A stretch of DNA of 64,000 nt, taken from Mytilus edulis. Its lineage: Eukaryota; Mollusca; Bivalvia; Mytilida; Mytilidae. The position numbers and the translations under genes were made by a program. Where the stretch lies: assembly GCF_963676685.1 (NCBI RefSeq), contig NC_092346.1, positions 30,331,133-30,395,132 of the forward strand, read 5' to 3'. Of this stretch, positions 22,167 to 33,558 are shown in pieces (positions within the stretch are counted from its first letter, which is position 1; the number at the start of each line of letters is the position of its first letter). The notes under the pieces are model-generated. The model was not told the origin of the DNA. It ran no database searches and was given only the letters and a program-made list of their open reading frames with translations.

Positions 22167-23615
22167 TTAGATATTTCTTGCCATTGCGCAGTACTGTGCA
22201 ATTGAAAAGACTTGCTATTGCACAATACTTAATATAATAATTTTAGATCCTGATTTGGACCAACTTGAAAACTGGGCCCATAATAAAAAATCTAAGTACA
22301 TTTTTGGATTCAGCATATCAAAGAACCCCAAGATTTCAATTTTTGTTGAAATCAGACTAAGTTTAATTTTGGACCCTTTGGACTTTAGTGTAGACCAATT
22401 TGAAAACAGGACCAAAAATGAAGAATCTACATACACAGTTAGATTTGGTATATCAAAGAACCCCATTTATTCAATTTTTGATGAAATCAAACAAAGTTTA
22501 ATTTTGGACCCCGATTTGGACCAACTTGAAAACTGGGCCAATAATCAAGAATCTAAGTACATTTTTAGATTCAGCATATCAAAGAACCTAACTGATTCAT
22601 TTTTTGTCAAAATCAAACTAAGTTTAATTTTGGACCCTTTGGACCTTAATATAGACCAATTTGAAAACGGGACCAAAAGTTAAGAATCTACATACACAGT
22701 CATGACAGTTAGATTCGGCATATCAAAGAACCCCAATTATTCAATTTTGATGAAATCAAACAAAGTTTAATTTTGGACCCTTTGGGCCCCTTATTCTGTT
22801 GGGACCAAAACTCCCAAAATCAATACCAACCTTCCTTTTATGGTCATAAACCTTGTGTTTAAATTTCATAGATTTCTATTTACTTATACTAACGTTATGG
22901 TGCGAAAACCAAGAAAAATGCTTATTTGGGTCCCTTTTTGGCCCCTAATTCCTAAACTGTTGGGACCTAAACTCCCAAAATTAATACCAACCTTCTTTTT
23001 GTAGTCATTAACATTGTGTTTAAATTTCATTGATTTCTATTTACTTAAACTAAAGTTATTGTGCGAAAACCAAGAATAATGCTTATTTGGGCCCTTTTTT
23101 GGCCCCTAATTCCTAAACTGTTGAAACCTTAACTCCCAAAATCAATCCCAACCGTTCTTTTGTGGTCATAAACCTTGTGTCAAAATTTCATAGATTTCTA
23201 TTAACTTAAACTAAAGTTATAGTGCGAAAACCAAGAAAAAGGTTATTTGGGCCCTTTTTGGCCCCTAATTCCTAAAATGTTAGGACCAAAACTCCCAAAA
23301 TCAATACCAACCTTCCTTTTGTGGTCATAAACCTTGTGTTAAAATTTCATAGATTTCCATTCACTTTTACTAAAGTTAGAGTGCGAAAACTAAAAGTATT
23401 CGGACGCTGGACGACGACGACGACGCCAACGTGATAGCAATATACGACGAAAATTTTTTCAAATTTTGCGGTCGTATAAAAAGTATGGCGGGTCATACAG
23501 GCCATGAAAGAATGATGGCAGCCATCACAAATACAGACAGGATTTAGGGCAAAGTGGTTAATAGAATTGTTATATATTTTTTATTTTTATAGAGCCTTTT
23601 AGAGCAGAGTATACA

Positions 23616-24158
23616 GGATGCAATCAACAGTTTTTTTTCTATGACGTCACATTTTGAGGGACCATGCATAAGTGACCCTTAGTGGTGGACTGATTAATAA
23701 AGATACTGGTATAAAACTAGATATCACTGGAATCAGAATGTTCTCTAGTTTATAATGAAATAAAAATAATGTGTACTTTTAATAATCAAAACTGTATGAA
23801 ATTTGTAAGTTTTTACCTGGCCTTTAAAAAAAATCTTGTTTCAGGGTACGGTCTCCTGCTCCGAAAAGAGCTACAGTGGCTGCAAATAAGTTTCCATTTT
23901 TCACTGCCAAAAAAACAGGTTGTTTACAGTGTTGTCTCCCCTCAAAACATGTATATTTAATATAATTTTTAAAAATATTTCAATCATTCAATCTGTTTTA
24001 ATTGAAAGCTAATTAACTGATTTTTACAATCAAATACATGTACAAAAAACATGATACTTTTTCACCAATTGAGTAAATAAACAGGGGTTTCCCTCCATGG
24101 TTATTTTAAGTCGGGGGAATAACCCCCAGTTTTTTATACGAAACTGTTTATAGCACCC
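23616..24158. mobile_element. Non-autonomous Harbinger-like element, copy 2 (543 bp)
   Basis: Same ends as 21511-22166: GGATGCAATCAACAGTTTTT on the left and GAAACTGTTTATAGCACCC on the right. It has a 3-bp flanking duplication ACA (23613-23615 and 24159-24161). The two copies share CTGCTCCGAAA and GTTTACAGTGTTG-type interior words but differ in length. Confidence 0.75.
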
Positions 24159-25203
24159 ACAGTAAGTTTTCTCATTGTTGAAGGCAGTTCAGTTGCCTAT
24201 AATCACTTCATTTAAACCTAGTAGAATAGTTGTCTCATTGGCAATCATACCTCATCTCTATATTATTTTATTTTAACCAACAATCACCATTTATTCATTT
24301 TCACACACATTTGCTAGTAGATATCCCAATGATAATTGTGGCTAAGTTTGGTTGCCATGTGCCAAGTAGTTTCAAAGAAGAGGATTTTGTAAAAGTAAAT
24401 AGACAACAAAGGACGCCAAGAGATGAGAAAAGCTTACACTTATACCAATTAGCATCCTTATGTTTCACATTCTTAACATTTGAAGCAATCAAAACAAAAT
24501 TGTTTTGTTCTTTTTTCAAGCTTTCTTATGGGAAGTCCTATTTCCTAATTAGTCAAGCATCAAGGAAAATGTTTTTGTTACCGTCTTGCCTAATGATAGT
24601 GATGGATCCAGTCAGAAAGATTCAGTTGTTTTTCTCTCTCACTATGTTGATGTCTCAATATTAAATAACCAATGTATCCTTTTATTCATATAATCATTAC
24701 CAACAACTGTGGAATAAAAGTTCTACTAATATACTAGTTAATTATTTATTGAGATTTTGTGATACATTGTAAATGGACGGCCCATTAATCAATACTAATC
24801 AATCATATTGCAAGTCATATATATATTGTGCAGCCATCAATTGTCAATCCACCAAAAAACCTCAATCCACATCAAACTGTTATACCCTTTATTTCATATA
24901 ATAGTTGTCATACGAAAGCAGGCCGAATGTGTACAACACACTCTAATATGTAAAAAGTCAATAGCACTAAAAATACAATGTATGTGGAGAAAAAACATGT
25001 CTCGCCTAATATTAAATATGTAGATTCAGTTAAATAAAAGTCAATAATAAAAATAGCTTATTCCAGTTGGAAATAGTTATAATAAGTCATTTAATTCTGG
25101 TTTTGGATTGTTAAAGTTCTTGAATTTGCAGTTCTGACAGAGAAAAAATACATGATTACAATACAAGTAGCAACAGAAAACATGATTGTTCTAAGGGAGA
25201 CAA
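24159..25203. other. Gene-free DNA and probable MDH1 3' UTR
   Basis: A fragment of the ATTGCCAATGAGACAAC family lies at about 24175-24265. A 144-codon frame at 24230-24664 has no recognisable homology. A minus-strand AATAAA at 24888-24893 is about 330 nt past the MDH1 stop and could end its transcript. Confidence 0.4.
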
Positions 25204-25221
25204 CTACAATTTAGAAGCTGG
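25204..25221 (-). other. In-frame readthrough extension of MDH1 ending in Ser-Lys-Leu, then TAG
   Basis: Immediately after the MDH1 TGA (25222-25224) the same frame reads CCA GCT TCT AAA TTG TAG, that is P-A-S-K-L-stop. SKL at a C-terminus is the canonical type 1 peroxisomal targeting signal. TGA followed by C is a leaky stop context. Mammalian MDH1 is known to be extended by UGA readthrough to a peroxisomal isoform, but its context is UGA CUA, whereas here it is UGA CCA. Function in this organism is inference. Confidence 0.6.
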
Positions 25222-28200
25222 TCAAGATTCACAAACGCTAAGGGCCATATTTTTCTCTTCCGATAGCTCTTTCTCTGTAGCATCCATCTTCTCTCTGGAG
25301 AAGTCATTAATGGTCAATCCTTTGACAATCTCGTAGGTATGATCTGGTTTTGTACGAACAGGAAAGCTGTAGATTAGACCCTCTTCAATATTATATGATC
25401 CATCTGAAGGGACTGCCATTGAAACATATGTACCCTGTAAAGACAATTGCAGAATGAACTTTTCAGTATATTGTCCAAAATGCTATACTAAATGATTTTA
25501 ACAAGTGTGATATGCTGTAACCAAATAAGCCTAGGCTAAAAAAATTAAAAAGTACCAAATATCTGTACAGTAACCATGTACATATTTTATTTTTACTCCT
25601 CATCATTGTACTGACCTGCAGCAAACTAAGTCAACAACAAAGTAGTTAATTTCATTGTGTAATTTTAATGTTAAATTGGAAGATTCCAAAATAATTTATT
25701 GGGGGCTTCCACAATTTAACTAAAAACTGTTGGCATTTGTTTATCAGACTTGTGGATTAGGAATAAAATCACCAAGATTTGAAAGAATTTTCAATTTTTA
25801 ACAAAAAAGTGACATCAAAACAATGTTAGAACTTGCTATAATTTTGACTTCAAAATTAAAGATTAAACATTTGTGATTACCAGAAATTTGGAGGAGTGAG
25901 TTGATAATATTTGTCTGAATGCTTATTTTGGGGTATCTTATGAGATGCTGTGGTGAAATTTGACAACTCGTAATTCTATTTTGACCAATGCAAAGATATT
26001 AATTAAGGAAGGCTAATCCCACATTGATTATAAAAAAAATAACCTGTCAATGAAATCTGCTTAGACAAAGTGAAAAGTCTGTTTATGGTTGAAAGAATTC
26101 ATAGGCAACAACTGATTACCGTTATTTTTATCTAAATTCACTCAAGCAAATTGACTTACGTCTGGTACTCCATTCCACCAGTCTCTAACGTGATCTACAA
26201 TAGCTTTGGCTGCTGACATGGCACTAGATAATTTCCTAGCTTTAATAACAGCTGCACCTCTTTGCTGGACAGTCTGAAAATGTGGAAATTTTAGATATGA
26301 TGAAAATATGGGAAATATGCATGTATACAGATGAGATCATTACACAAAATATCTATCTGCCATTCAACAGATTATTTGCATGAAAATCTTCATGCAACCT
26401 GGCTAAAACACACAAGTATAAGAATTTCCAGGAAAAAAAAAACACTCTTGCAAAATTGTTACTTTTTACCATTTTTCTATGAAATAAATAAAATTCCTTG
26501 AATTAAATGTTTGTGATGCTCATTCTATAATTTTCTATGTTGTGTTTGAGTACTGTTGTTTGAGTACTGTTGTTTGAATACTGTTGTTTGAGTACTGTTG
26601 TTTGTTTTTTTGTTTTCTGCCATTGCATTCAGTTTGTTTTCAATTTATGAGTTGAGATCCCATTGGTATCTCACTTTTTAGAGATATCTGACATACTAAA
26701 TCTTCATGAGGTATATAAAAACAGTCATGCACCTATTTCCATATTTGGTGATAACATACCTTGATGAAATCATTGTTGAGCCAGTTGTCATCTTTAACAG
26801 CTTCACGTACTGGCATGGATTTTCCGTTTAAGTCTACGACAGCTTGGTTTACATCTGGATATTGAGTAGACGAGTGATTTCCCCAAATGACACAATTCTT
26901 TACAGAACTGTTACTTACACCTAGCTTGGCTGCAATCTAAAAAAACATATTCAGTATATTATTATCAGATATGAATGATAATTGTGACATAATCAGCAAA
27001 TACATGTATGTAGGACACAGTTTTTCTCAAGCTTTGTTTGTGCATTTCTGTGACTTGTGCCATATTTCAGTGATTTCTGCAGAAAGTTTTTCAAATTTGT
27101 TGCACCCAACCTTATTTCTATAATGCCCTGTCCTTTCAAAAAACTTAAATAAAACAACCTAAAGTAATTCATTTGTATTTGGTAGTTTGATATTAGTGCT
27201 AAAGTATATCATACTTATGCTAGTGAAATGTTTTGTAGCAGGCTGATAACTGCAAAATAATTATGCATGGGCTTGTTAAGTATAGATTATCGGGTTTTCT
27301 ACACATTGATATCGTAACATATCAGCCGCGAGCCACAATGTGAACCTTTTTGGCGAGTGAGCGTAGCGAACGAGCTAAAAAGTTTCACATTGTGTCGAGC
27401 GGCTGATATTTTACGATATCTATACGAAGAAAACCCAATTATCTTTTTATCGTTCTATTACTGGTCGTTTCTTTCTCCCTAAGACAGTTTTACGCTTGAC
27501 AAAAGCAAGCTTGATAAGGTCTCCTCTCGCATTGTGACGTCGCTGATAACTTCTCCTCTCACATTGTGACGTCGCTGATAATGCCTGGTCTTGTTTTGAA
27601 GTCTTGATACGAGAATTACAGAGCAGGGTGATACAGGCGGAGGAAAGGAAGATAAAGGTTTTTCTCATTTTAATTCATTCTGAATTTTGCATTCTTGTGC
27701 TCGGACACTATTTGGCTTAAGTTTGATAGTCAGATAGTGGCTGAAGAGTAACATACATGCTTTTGTGCAATATTTTGATCAATTATCTTCTTGAAAAAAT
27801 CTTATTCTTCTTGAAGCTGTCATGCTAAATTTTTATGATTTGACCCAATCAATTGAAGAGCTGTGATTAACATTACAATACATACCTGTGCTTGTGCCCT
27901 GTTTTGATCAAGCCTTGTCAATGCAGTAAAGTTTGCTGGGTTAATGGATGGTGCATATTTCTTACAAATATATGCGTTGGTATTGGCTGGATTTCCAACA
28001 ACTACTACCTATAAAACAAAGAAAATGTGATTGTCATATGAAGTCTGAATTGATTGGTTAAGGCTGTTTTTCCACTTGTCAGCAGACATAGTCTATGTAA
28101 TAGGAGATTAAATCTTTTCAAAAATATATATATTTAGTTTCTAAAAAGATGGATAATATAAATATGAATTGAAATGAACTATTTTTGAGGTTGGTTATTC

Positions 28201-31200
28201 AAGAAGATGCAATATCTACCCACTTGTTTTTAGAAAGTAATAGAAAATTCAATGCTAAGTAATTTGCTTGCCCTACAGATCTGAAAATTGTTTATGTTGT
28301 TCATAGTTATGTTATTGGATCAGGGAGTATGATTCTGTCAAAGTTACAAAATTGTGCCCAGAGGTTTAGGAATAGAATAAATTACAAAAGAAGGATGATA
28401 AAAGGTCGAACAAAAAGACATCCCAATCACTATATACTCTGCCCTCTATTAACACTAAGGCCAAATAAAAAAGTAGGTGTGGTTCCAGTTACATCTTAAA
28501 AAAAAAAATAAGGTAGGTAGGTAGGGATTTTTTTTTATTTTATGTTTTATTTTTACATTGAGTCTATGGAAGCAACATTCTGACTTTAACAGTGCTTAAT
28601 GAAAAATGACAATAAAATCTTTAGGGTCTAAGGCTATTTTTAAGCCGAAAAAGTAGGGACGGTAGGGTTACTGGAACCACACATATATTTTTATTTGGCC
28701 TAATGTAGAAGTCAACTATATTTCATTTGCTTCTTATATACTACATAAAGCTCTGTCACAATCTTCTGACACATCAGGCCAAATAAAATAATAAGTGTAT
28801 TTCCTATTACATCTTTGGATACAAATAGGGTAGGTGGGTAAGGAATATTTTTATTTTACAAATTTTTTTGACATTGAGTCAAAGGGGGAGCAGTTCTGAC
28901 TATAACAGTGCTTATTGAAAAATGATCAAACAAACTTTAAGGTAGGCTATTTCCAAGATTAAAATATTGGGTATGTATGGAAATAGGAAGCACACATATA
29001 TTTTTTTCATTTGGCCTCAGCAGAATTAAACTAAAACTAAAGAAAGCAATCTCTGTTAAATGTATTAAAACCTTTTTTGATACAGGGTTAATTAGAGCTT
29101 TACAAATTGTAAATACCCTTACAGCTGATTTCCTAATGCTTGCAAAGTAAAACTTTGTTTGGCTTGCTTGCTTTGTTTGTATAATTGTTAATACAAGTTT
29201 TGTAAATAAGATTGACATCTTTAAACAGATTATATAGGCATTGTTTAACCTGAATATATTATGTTTGAATTTAATTGGGTGTTATCCTACGGATTATACA
29301 ATATAAAAACCAAGCAAGCAAGCTAACCAAAGTTTTGTTCTACATGCATTAGGAAATTAGCTGTAAAAATTAAAGAAGACTTGATGTTGACCTTCAGTTG
29401 TCAGTGTTTTGGATCATTTGATTGATGTTTCATGTCTGTTATTTAACTATACCTTGATGTTTTTCTTGGCCTGTGTATCGATTGCGTTTCCCATGGATTT
29501 AAATATCTTAACATTAGCAGCTAATAAATCTTTTCTTTCCATTCCTTCTCTTCTGGGCATGGCACCTACTAACATTGCTACATCAACATCTTTAAAAGCC
29601 TCCATTTCATTTACAGATGGAATAACCTCTACAAAATATATATAATTATAACCTGACAAAATGGAAATCTACATGATCTAAAACATTTTTTTTTTTATTT
29701 TATATTATCGATAAATTTTCATTTACAATTATAACTAAAATGTAATAATAGAAATCATGCATATGTTGTATCAATTCACGACAAAATCCATACATCCCAA
29801 AGCAAAAGAACTGTGCTTTTGTTGCTGTTCCTTTTAAAACATTATTAACACATTAGTCTGTGACTTTGTGAGATAAGTAAGAAATGCAAATCTTTGTTTA
29901 GATACATAAGAAATATTTCAGAATATTGTTCTTCGAACTATACACATGGAAAAAAGTATTGCAACACCAAATTGAAATTGAAATTAAAAAAACACTTTTC
30001 ATTTTTTTGGGATATAATTTGGTAAAATAGAACTAGTTAAACATTATTTAAGTATCACCTGAGTTTTATCAATAAAATTCGACTCGATAATGTTTTATCT
30101 GCACATGCAGCTACTGTACCCGTAAACAGCAAAACAGTTGTTTTTATCCCCTTTGTTTTCAACCCTTTAAATAACCAAATTTTTAAAGTTATGTGATTGA
30201 CACCTTATAATGGGTCCTTGACAACTCTTAACTGCAGCCAGATGGCAGATTATCAGCATAAGGGAAGCAGGGATGTCGATGTCAAAACTGCACGTATTGT
30301 TGGTCATCACCATTTCACTATAAGTCGTTTTGAGAATAAATCAGACAATAAACGCTATTAAAGACATTCCGAGATAATGAAGACCCCCTATACCATTTGC
30401 TAAGGAAAATCAAGCATAATGAAGGTTGGTCAGAAGGAAATCCATTGCATACAAGACAATCCTAAAAAGAGAGTGGTGGCCATACAGGAGCTTTTTAACA
30501 AGAACTGTTCGAGATCGACTCATCGCTACTGGTGATCGTGCGATAAGACCATTTCGGAGACCTTTGCTAATGAACAGACACACAGTTTTCCGTATCCAAT
30601 GTAGTGCAGAGCTCGCCAAAGTTGGAAATTAGCATCGTGGAGGAAGATTCAATGTTCAAATGGAATTCGGTTCATCTTCCTTGGCACGATCGTAGCCCGG
30701 ATTTCAACCATATCGAGCATATTTGGGACACTATTGGGCGGAAAGTGCGCGAAAGGACACCCCAGTTCAAACACATCATGAAATAAACAATGCCCTTCAT
30801 CAGAAATGGTTGCTGCTACTGTAGCAACAAATTAGTCGATTTATGGCAGGAAGCAGAAGACGTTTAGATGCGGTTATCCGTTTGAATGGAGGCTGCACAC
30901 AAAGTACTAATTCTTTGGCGTATAACGAGCAACCATGATATGAACAGTCATCTAAGGATTAATTTTGAAATGTCTGACATTGTAAAGTTCGACTACAGTA
31001 AAAGTTGTAAAATGCATTTTTTTGTACAAAAAACACTCCATTTTGGTATTAAAATTGTGGTTATATAAATTATCTTTTTTCAAATTTTTTTTGTTCGTTT
31101 CAATGCCAATGTTAACATAAACTATGTTTCAATAATATTATACACATATTTTATTATATTTCATCCAAAAAAAGAGGCTGATTTTTCAAATTTTAAAAAA

Positions 31201-33209
31201 TCAAGGTGTTGCAATACTTTTTTCCATGTGTATAGTAGTTGAGAAAGTTTTTGGTTGAGATTGCTACATGTATGTTGTTCAATTCATGTCAATGGAGAAT
31301 TTTGTGTTGTGATTCTATATTTTTCGCTCCCCTGTCTCTTAAAAAATAATAACAAAACAAAATGAAAGGAATTTCGACCATGATTATTTTTACCTCTCAG
31401 TAATGGAAGAGCACAATCCATCATCTCCATGACAACTCCTTCCAAAACACCCAACATTGGTTGAATATCCAGAAGGACAAGGATGATTGGCTGAAAAAAA
31501 GAATAAAATTTTATGACAGGACAAACTTCATGTATCATGGAAACCAGTTATGAATTTCTTTTCATAGATTCATTCCACAGAAAGATGTGATGCTATAATT
31601 ATTTACCAAATTGTTGTAAAAAATTAGCCTTAATTAAACAAATTTTGTATTGACTCAGAAAGCAGGATTACTTTTGAAAAGCAAATGTTATTTAAAAGAT
31701 AGACTTTTTTGTACATAAATTAGGCTGTAAGTTTTCTCGTTTGGATTGTTTTACATTGTCATTTATATCTGACTATGTGGTATGGGCTTTGCTCATTGTT
31801 GAATGCCATATGGTGACCTATACATTTGTAGTTGTTAATTTCTGTGTCATTTGGTCTCTTGTGGAGAGATGTCTCATTGGCAATCATACCACATCTTTTT
31901 TTATATATAATAGTGGATCATCGATGAACCAACAACATTTTCATTGATAAAGCAAATTTTTATCAATTTGTTTAACTCGGTTATAATTATTTCTGTAATG
32001 GAACTGTAAATATTATGTAAATAAGTATATATTTACCTGGTTGGGTCCAAAGACATCTCCTTTAGCCACAGAGTACAATAAAGAATAAGCAATCTGACCA
32101 GCAGCACCTGTTACAAGTACTCTCAATGGTTCAGCCTATAATAAAATATACATACATGTACATGACATACATTTGTTTCTATTAATGCTATCAACCAAAA
32201 TAAATTTTCCAGTTTAATTATCTAAAGACATAGAGCCTTTTGTTTATCTCTTCATGGTGAAGTTATCTGTGCATGTCAATACAGTAAAACCTTCAAGGTT
32301 TATTTTTTGGTCAAATGATGTCATACTGGAGGGTCAGGATGGGGGCGGGGGGTCTGTTATTCTGTAAACATTTAATTTTCACCCCCTTTTTCTCTAATCT
32401 TCAAAACATTAACCCCTTTTTTCTCGAATCTTCATTTTTTTTGCCCGTTATTCTCTAATCTTCATTTTCTAAGGACATTATTCTTTAATAATTTAACCCC
32501 ATCTAAACCCTCATACTGAAGGCATATTGTATTCCCTTATTTCTATATAAATATTTCTGAAAAACGTTCTCATTTCATTTACCAGCATACCTAGTTAACC
32601 TCATTTGGATGTGCTGCAACAACATTAATATTGTGTACCAATTCTCTTGGCAACACAAAGAATATAAGATTAATTATTTCCAAGCTACTAAAAAAAAAAC
32701 AATTATTACAGTTGTATTCTATTCCAATCATAGACTTCAACTCTTATTCTATTCTAAATTTAACTCATTGTCGATCATGTCAATAACACATGTATGATCA
32801 TAGCAACCAAATTGGTCAAAAACTGACAAAATCTTGACCAAATAAAATGAAGGGAAAGCCCTTGTTTCGATGAATAAAATTGTTAATACTATAAAAGGGA
32901 GGCTAATTAGCTGATAAAGTAACGAAATTTAATAATTGGTATCTGTTGTTTAGTGAAACTATAAATGGAGATGGCATTCAACAAACCCCTTCGACGGGAG
33001 ACTGAAGCTATGCTGACGTGCATCGGTAACAATTGATATGTAAATGAAGGTTGACAACCATCATGACCATTTGAAGGTCGTTCCACATTGTCGACTATTA
33101 AAGATCATACTTGACAAAGAAATTGTCATTCCGCTACAAAGCATGAAATATTGCAATTGTAAGTTCTTTAAAGCTTTACATTAATTAAACCTTAAAAAAT
33201 ATATACCAT
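25222..33209 (-). CDS. MDH1: Cytosolic malate dehydrogenase, 333 aa, 8 exons
   Basis: It interconverts malate and oxaloacetate with NAD in the malate-aspartate shuttle. Exons in transcript order: 33207-33209 (ATG only), 32037-32135, 31394-31490, 29453-29628, 27886-28008, 26760-26936, 26160-26273 and 25222-25434. All junctions are GT-AG and in phase. Human MDH1 is 334 aa. Visible motifs are the NAD-binding TGAAGQIA (10-17), the substrate loop [10 protein letters not shown] with Arg92 and Arg98, LTRLDQNRA with Asp159 and Arg162, and [11 protein letters not shown] with catalytic His187; the numbering equals the mammalian enzyme. [13 protein letters not shown] marks the C-terminal region. The ATG-only first exon is the least certain part, since the homologous reading begins at the second codon in exon 2. 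Introns hold a Tc1/mariner relic and MITEs. The stop is followed by a cryptic SKL extension. Confidence 0.96.
26546..26607. repeat. 14-bp tandem repeat in MDH1 intron
   Basis: TTTGAGTACTGTTG repeats about 4.5 times with one G-to-A change. It lies in the intron between exons 7 and 6. Confidence 0.85.
27284..27448. mobile_element. Palindromic fold-back element in MDH1 intron 5
   Basis: The arms, about 27284-27352 and 27375-27448, are imperfect inverted repeats sharing GGGTTTTCT, GATATCGTAA, ATATCAGCCGC and CACAATGTGAA. The centre is GGCGAGTGAGCGTAGCGAAC. Downstream, TCCTCTC(G/A)CATTGTGACGTCGCTGATAA is duplicated at about 27520-27582, using related words, so the element may extend further. Confidence 0.6.
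28459..28700. mobile_element. GGCCAAAT-family MITE, copy 1 (242 bp)
   Basis: Ends GGCCAAATAAAAAAGTAGG and ATATATTTTTATTTGGCC are inverted repeats, extended inward by GTGTGGTTCCAGT / ACTGGAACCACAC. It is flanked by TAA at 28456-28458 and 28701-28703. No coding capacity. It lies in MDH1 intron 4. Confidence 0.8.
28777..29016. mobile_element. GGCCAAAT-family MITE, copy 2 (240 bp)
   Basis: Same ends as copy 1 and the same interior (GGGTAGGTGGGTAAGG, ACATTGAGTC, TAACAGTGCTTA). It is flanked by TCA at 28774-28776 and 29017-29019. It sits only 73 bp from the copy 1 duplication and is more diverged in its inner repeats. Confidence 0.8.
29121..29364. mobile_element. Fold-back MITE with GCTTGCTTGC ends in MDH1 intron 4
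   Basis: The left arm (ACAGCTGATTTCCTAATGC ... GGCTTGCTTGC) and right arm (GCAAGCAAGCTAACC ... GCATTAGGAAATTAGCTGT) are inverted over about 55 bp. The centre is AT-rich. No clear target duplication was seen. Confidence 0.7.
29938..31235 (+). mobile_element. Tc1/mariner transposon with deleted, broken transposase, MDH1 intron 3
   Basis: Inverted repeats 29938-29968 and 31205-31235 are identical over 31 bp, reading CTATACACATGG from each end, with TA at the insertion point. The plus strand keeps transposase pieces: an N-terminal DNA-binding part near 30240-30350, [15 protein letters not shown] near 30515-30560, and [20 protein letters not shown] near 30685-30740, the block carrying the last catalytic acidic residue. 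The central catalytic region between them is missing and the pieces lie in different frames, so the copy cannot make transposase. Perfect ends with a decayed gene suggest movement by a transposase supplied from elsewhere. Confidence 0.85.
31725..31910 (-). repeat. ATTGCCAATGAGACAAC-family fragment in MDH1 intron 2
   Basis: Reverse orientation; GGAGAGATGTCTCATTGGCA and TTTGGATTGTTTTACATTGT match the copy at 1531-2190. Confidence 0.65.
32325..32515. mobile_element. Reverse copy of the GATTAGAGAAAAAGGGG small element, MDH1 intron 1
   Basis: Contains TCTCTAATCTTC repeated four times with ACCCC(T)n between, and ATAATTTAACCCCATC at one end: the reverse complement of 11765-11992. Confidence 0.6.
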
Positions 33210-33558
33210 ATTTGTTTCTTTTCCTGTTTTCTACCAACGTAAAAAATATCACACACTTCCTAACACCGGCTAAAAGGTCAAGGTCTCTTAAATTGTAATA
33301 GTCGAACCAACATTCCGGTTATATTTGCGGTTTTCTGGATTAATCAGGATTAATAGTCTAAAAATTGATAGAAGTTTTTAATACTTTGACAAAATAGATT
33401 AGATCACTAAAGTTGGTTTTTTTTTAAAATATAATAAACATTTAGGGCCAAGGAGTTTCTTTTTAAGCTACGGATTGTGCAAAAATGTCAGATATTATAA
33501 TTTAGTGCCTTAATTAGTTACTAAGTTGATTCATTGGGAGAGATCCGTTTCGCCAAAA
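33210..33558 (-). promoter_or_regulatory. Presumed MDH1 promoter and 5' UTR
   Basis: This is the sequence upstream of the MDH1 ATG. No TATA box, CCAAT box or other decisive motif was recognised, so the call rests on position. Confidence 0.3.

Larger units (their letters stand above)
20535..23480 (-). mobile_element. GACCGC-family tandem-core element, reverse, interrupted by two nested insertions
   Basis: The 3' end lies at 20535-20760 (AACCAGATGCTCCGCAGGGC, then TTTATACGACCGCAGAGG). The tandem core is at about 22236-23390, four 130-bp units then four of about 155-180 bp ending near GCGAAAACCAAG. The 5' end is at about 23400-23478 (GACGACGACGACGACGCC, then TTTTGCGGTCGTATAAAA). It is broken by an ATGCCCC-family element (20783-21078) and a Harbinger-like element (21511-22166), so it is older than both. 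A 142-codon ORF through the 130-bp units is an artefact of the repeat. Confidence 0.75.

Noticed and set aside
22255-22683. 142-codon ORF on the plus strand with repeated DQLENW / ILDPLD phrases
   Set aside because: The protein repeats come from 130-bp tandem units of the GACCGC element. The same units in the opposite copy (18241-18760) are not open in a corresponding frame and there is no homology.
24230-24664. 144-codon plus-strand ORF
   Set aside because: Starts inside a repeat fragment, has no recognisable motif, and shows no codon bias distinct from the AT-rich background.
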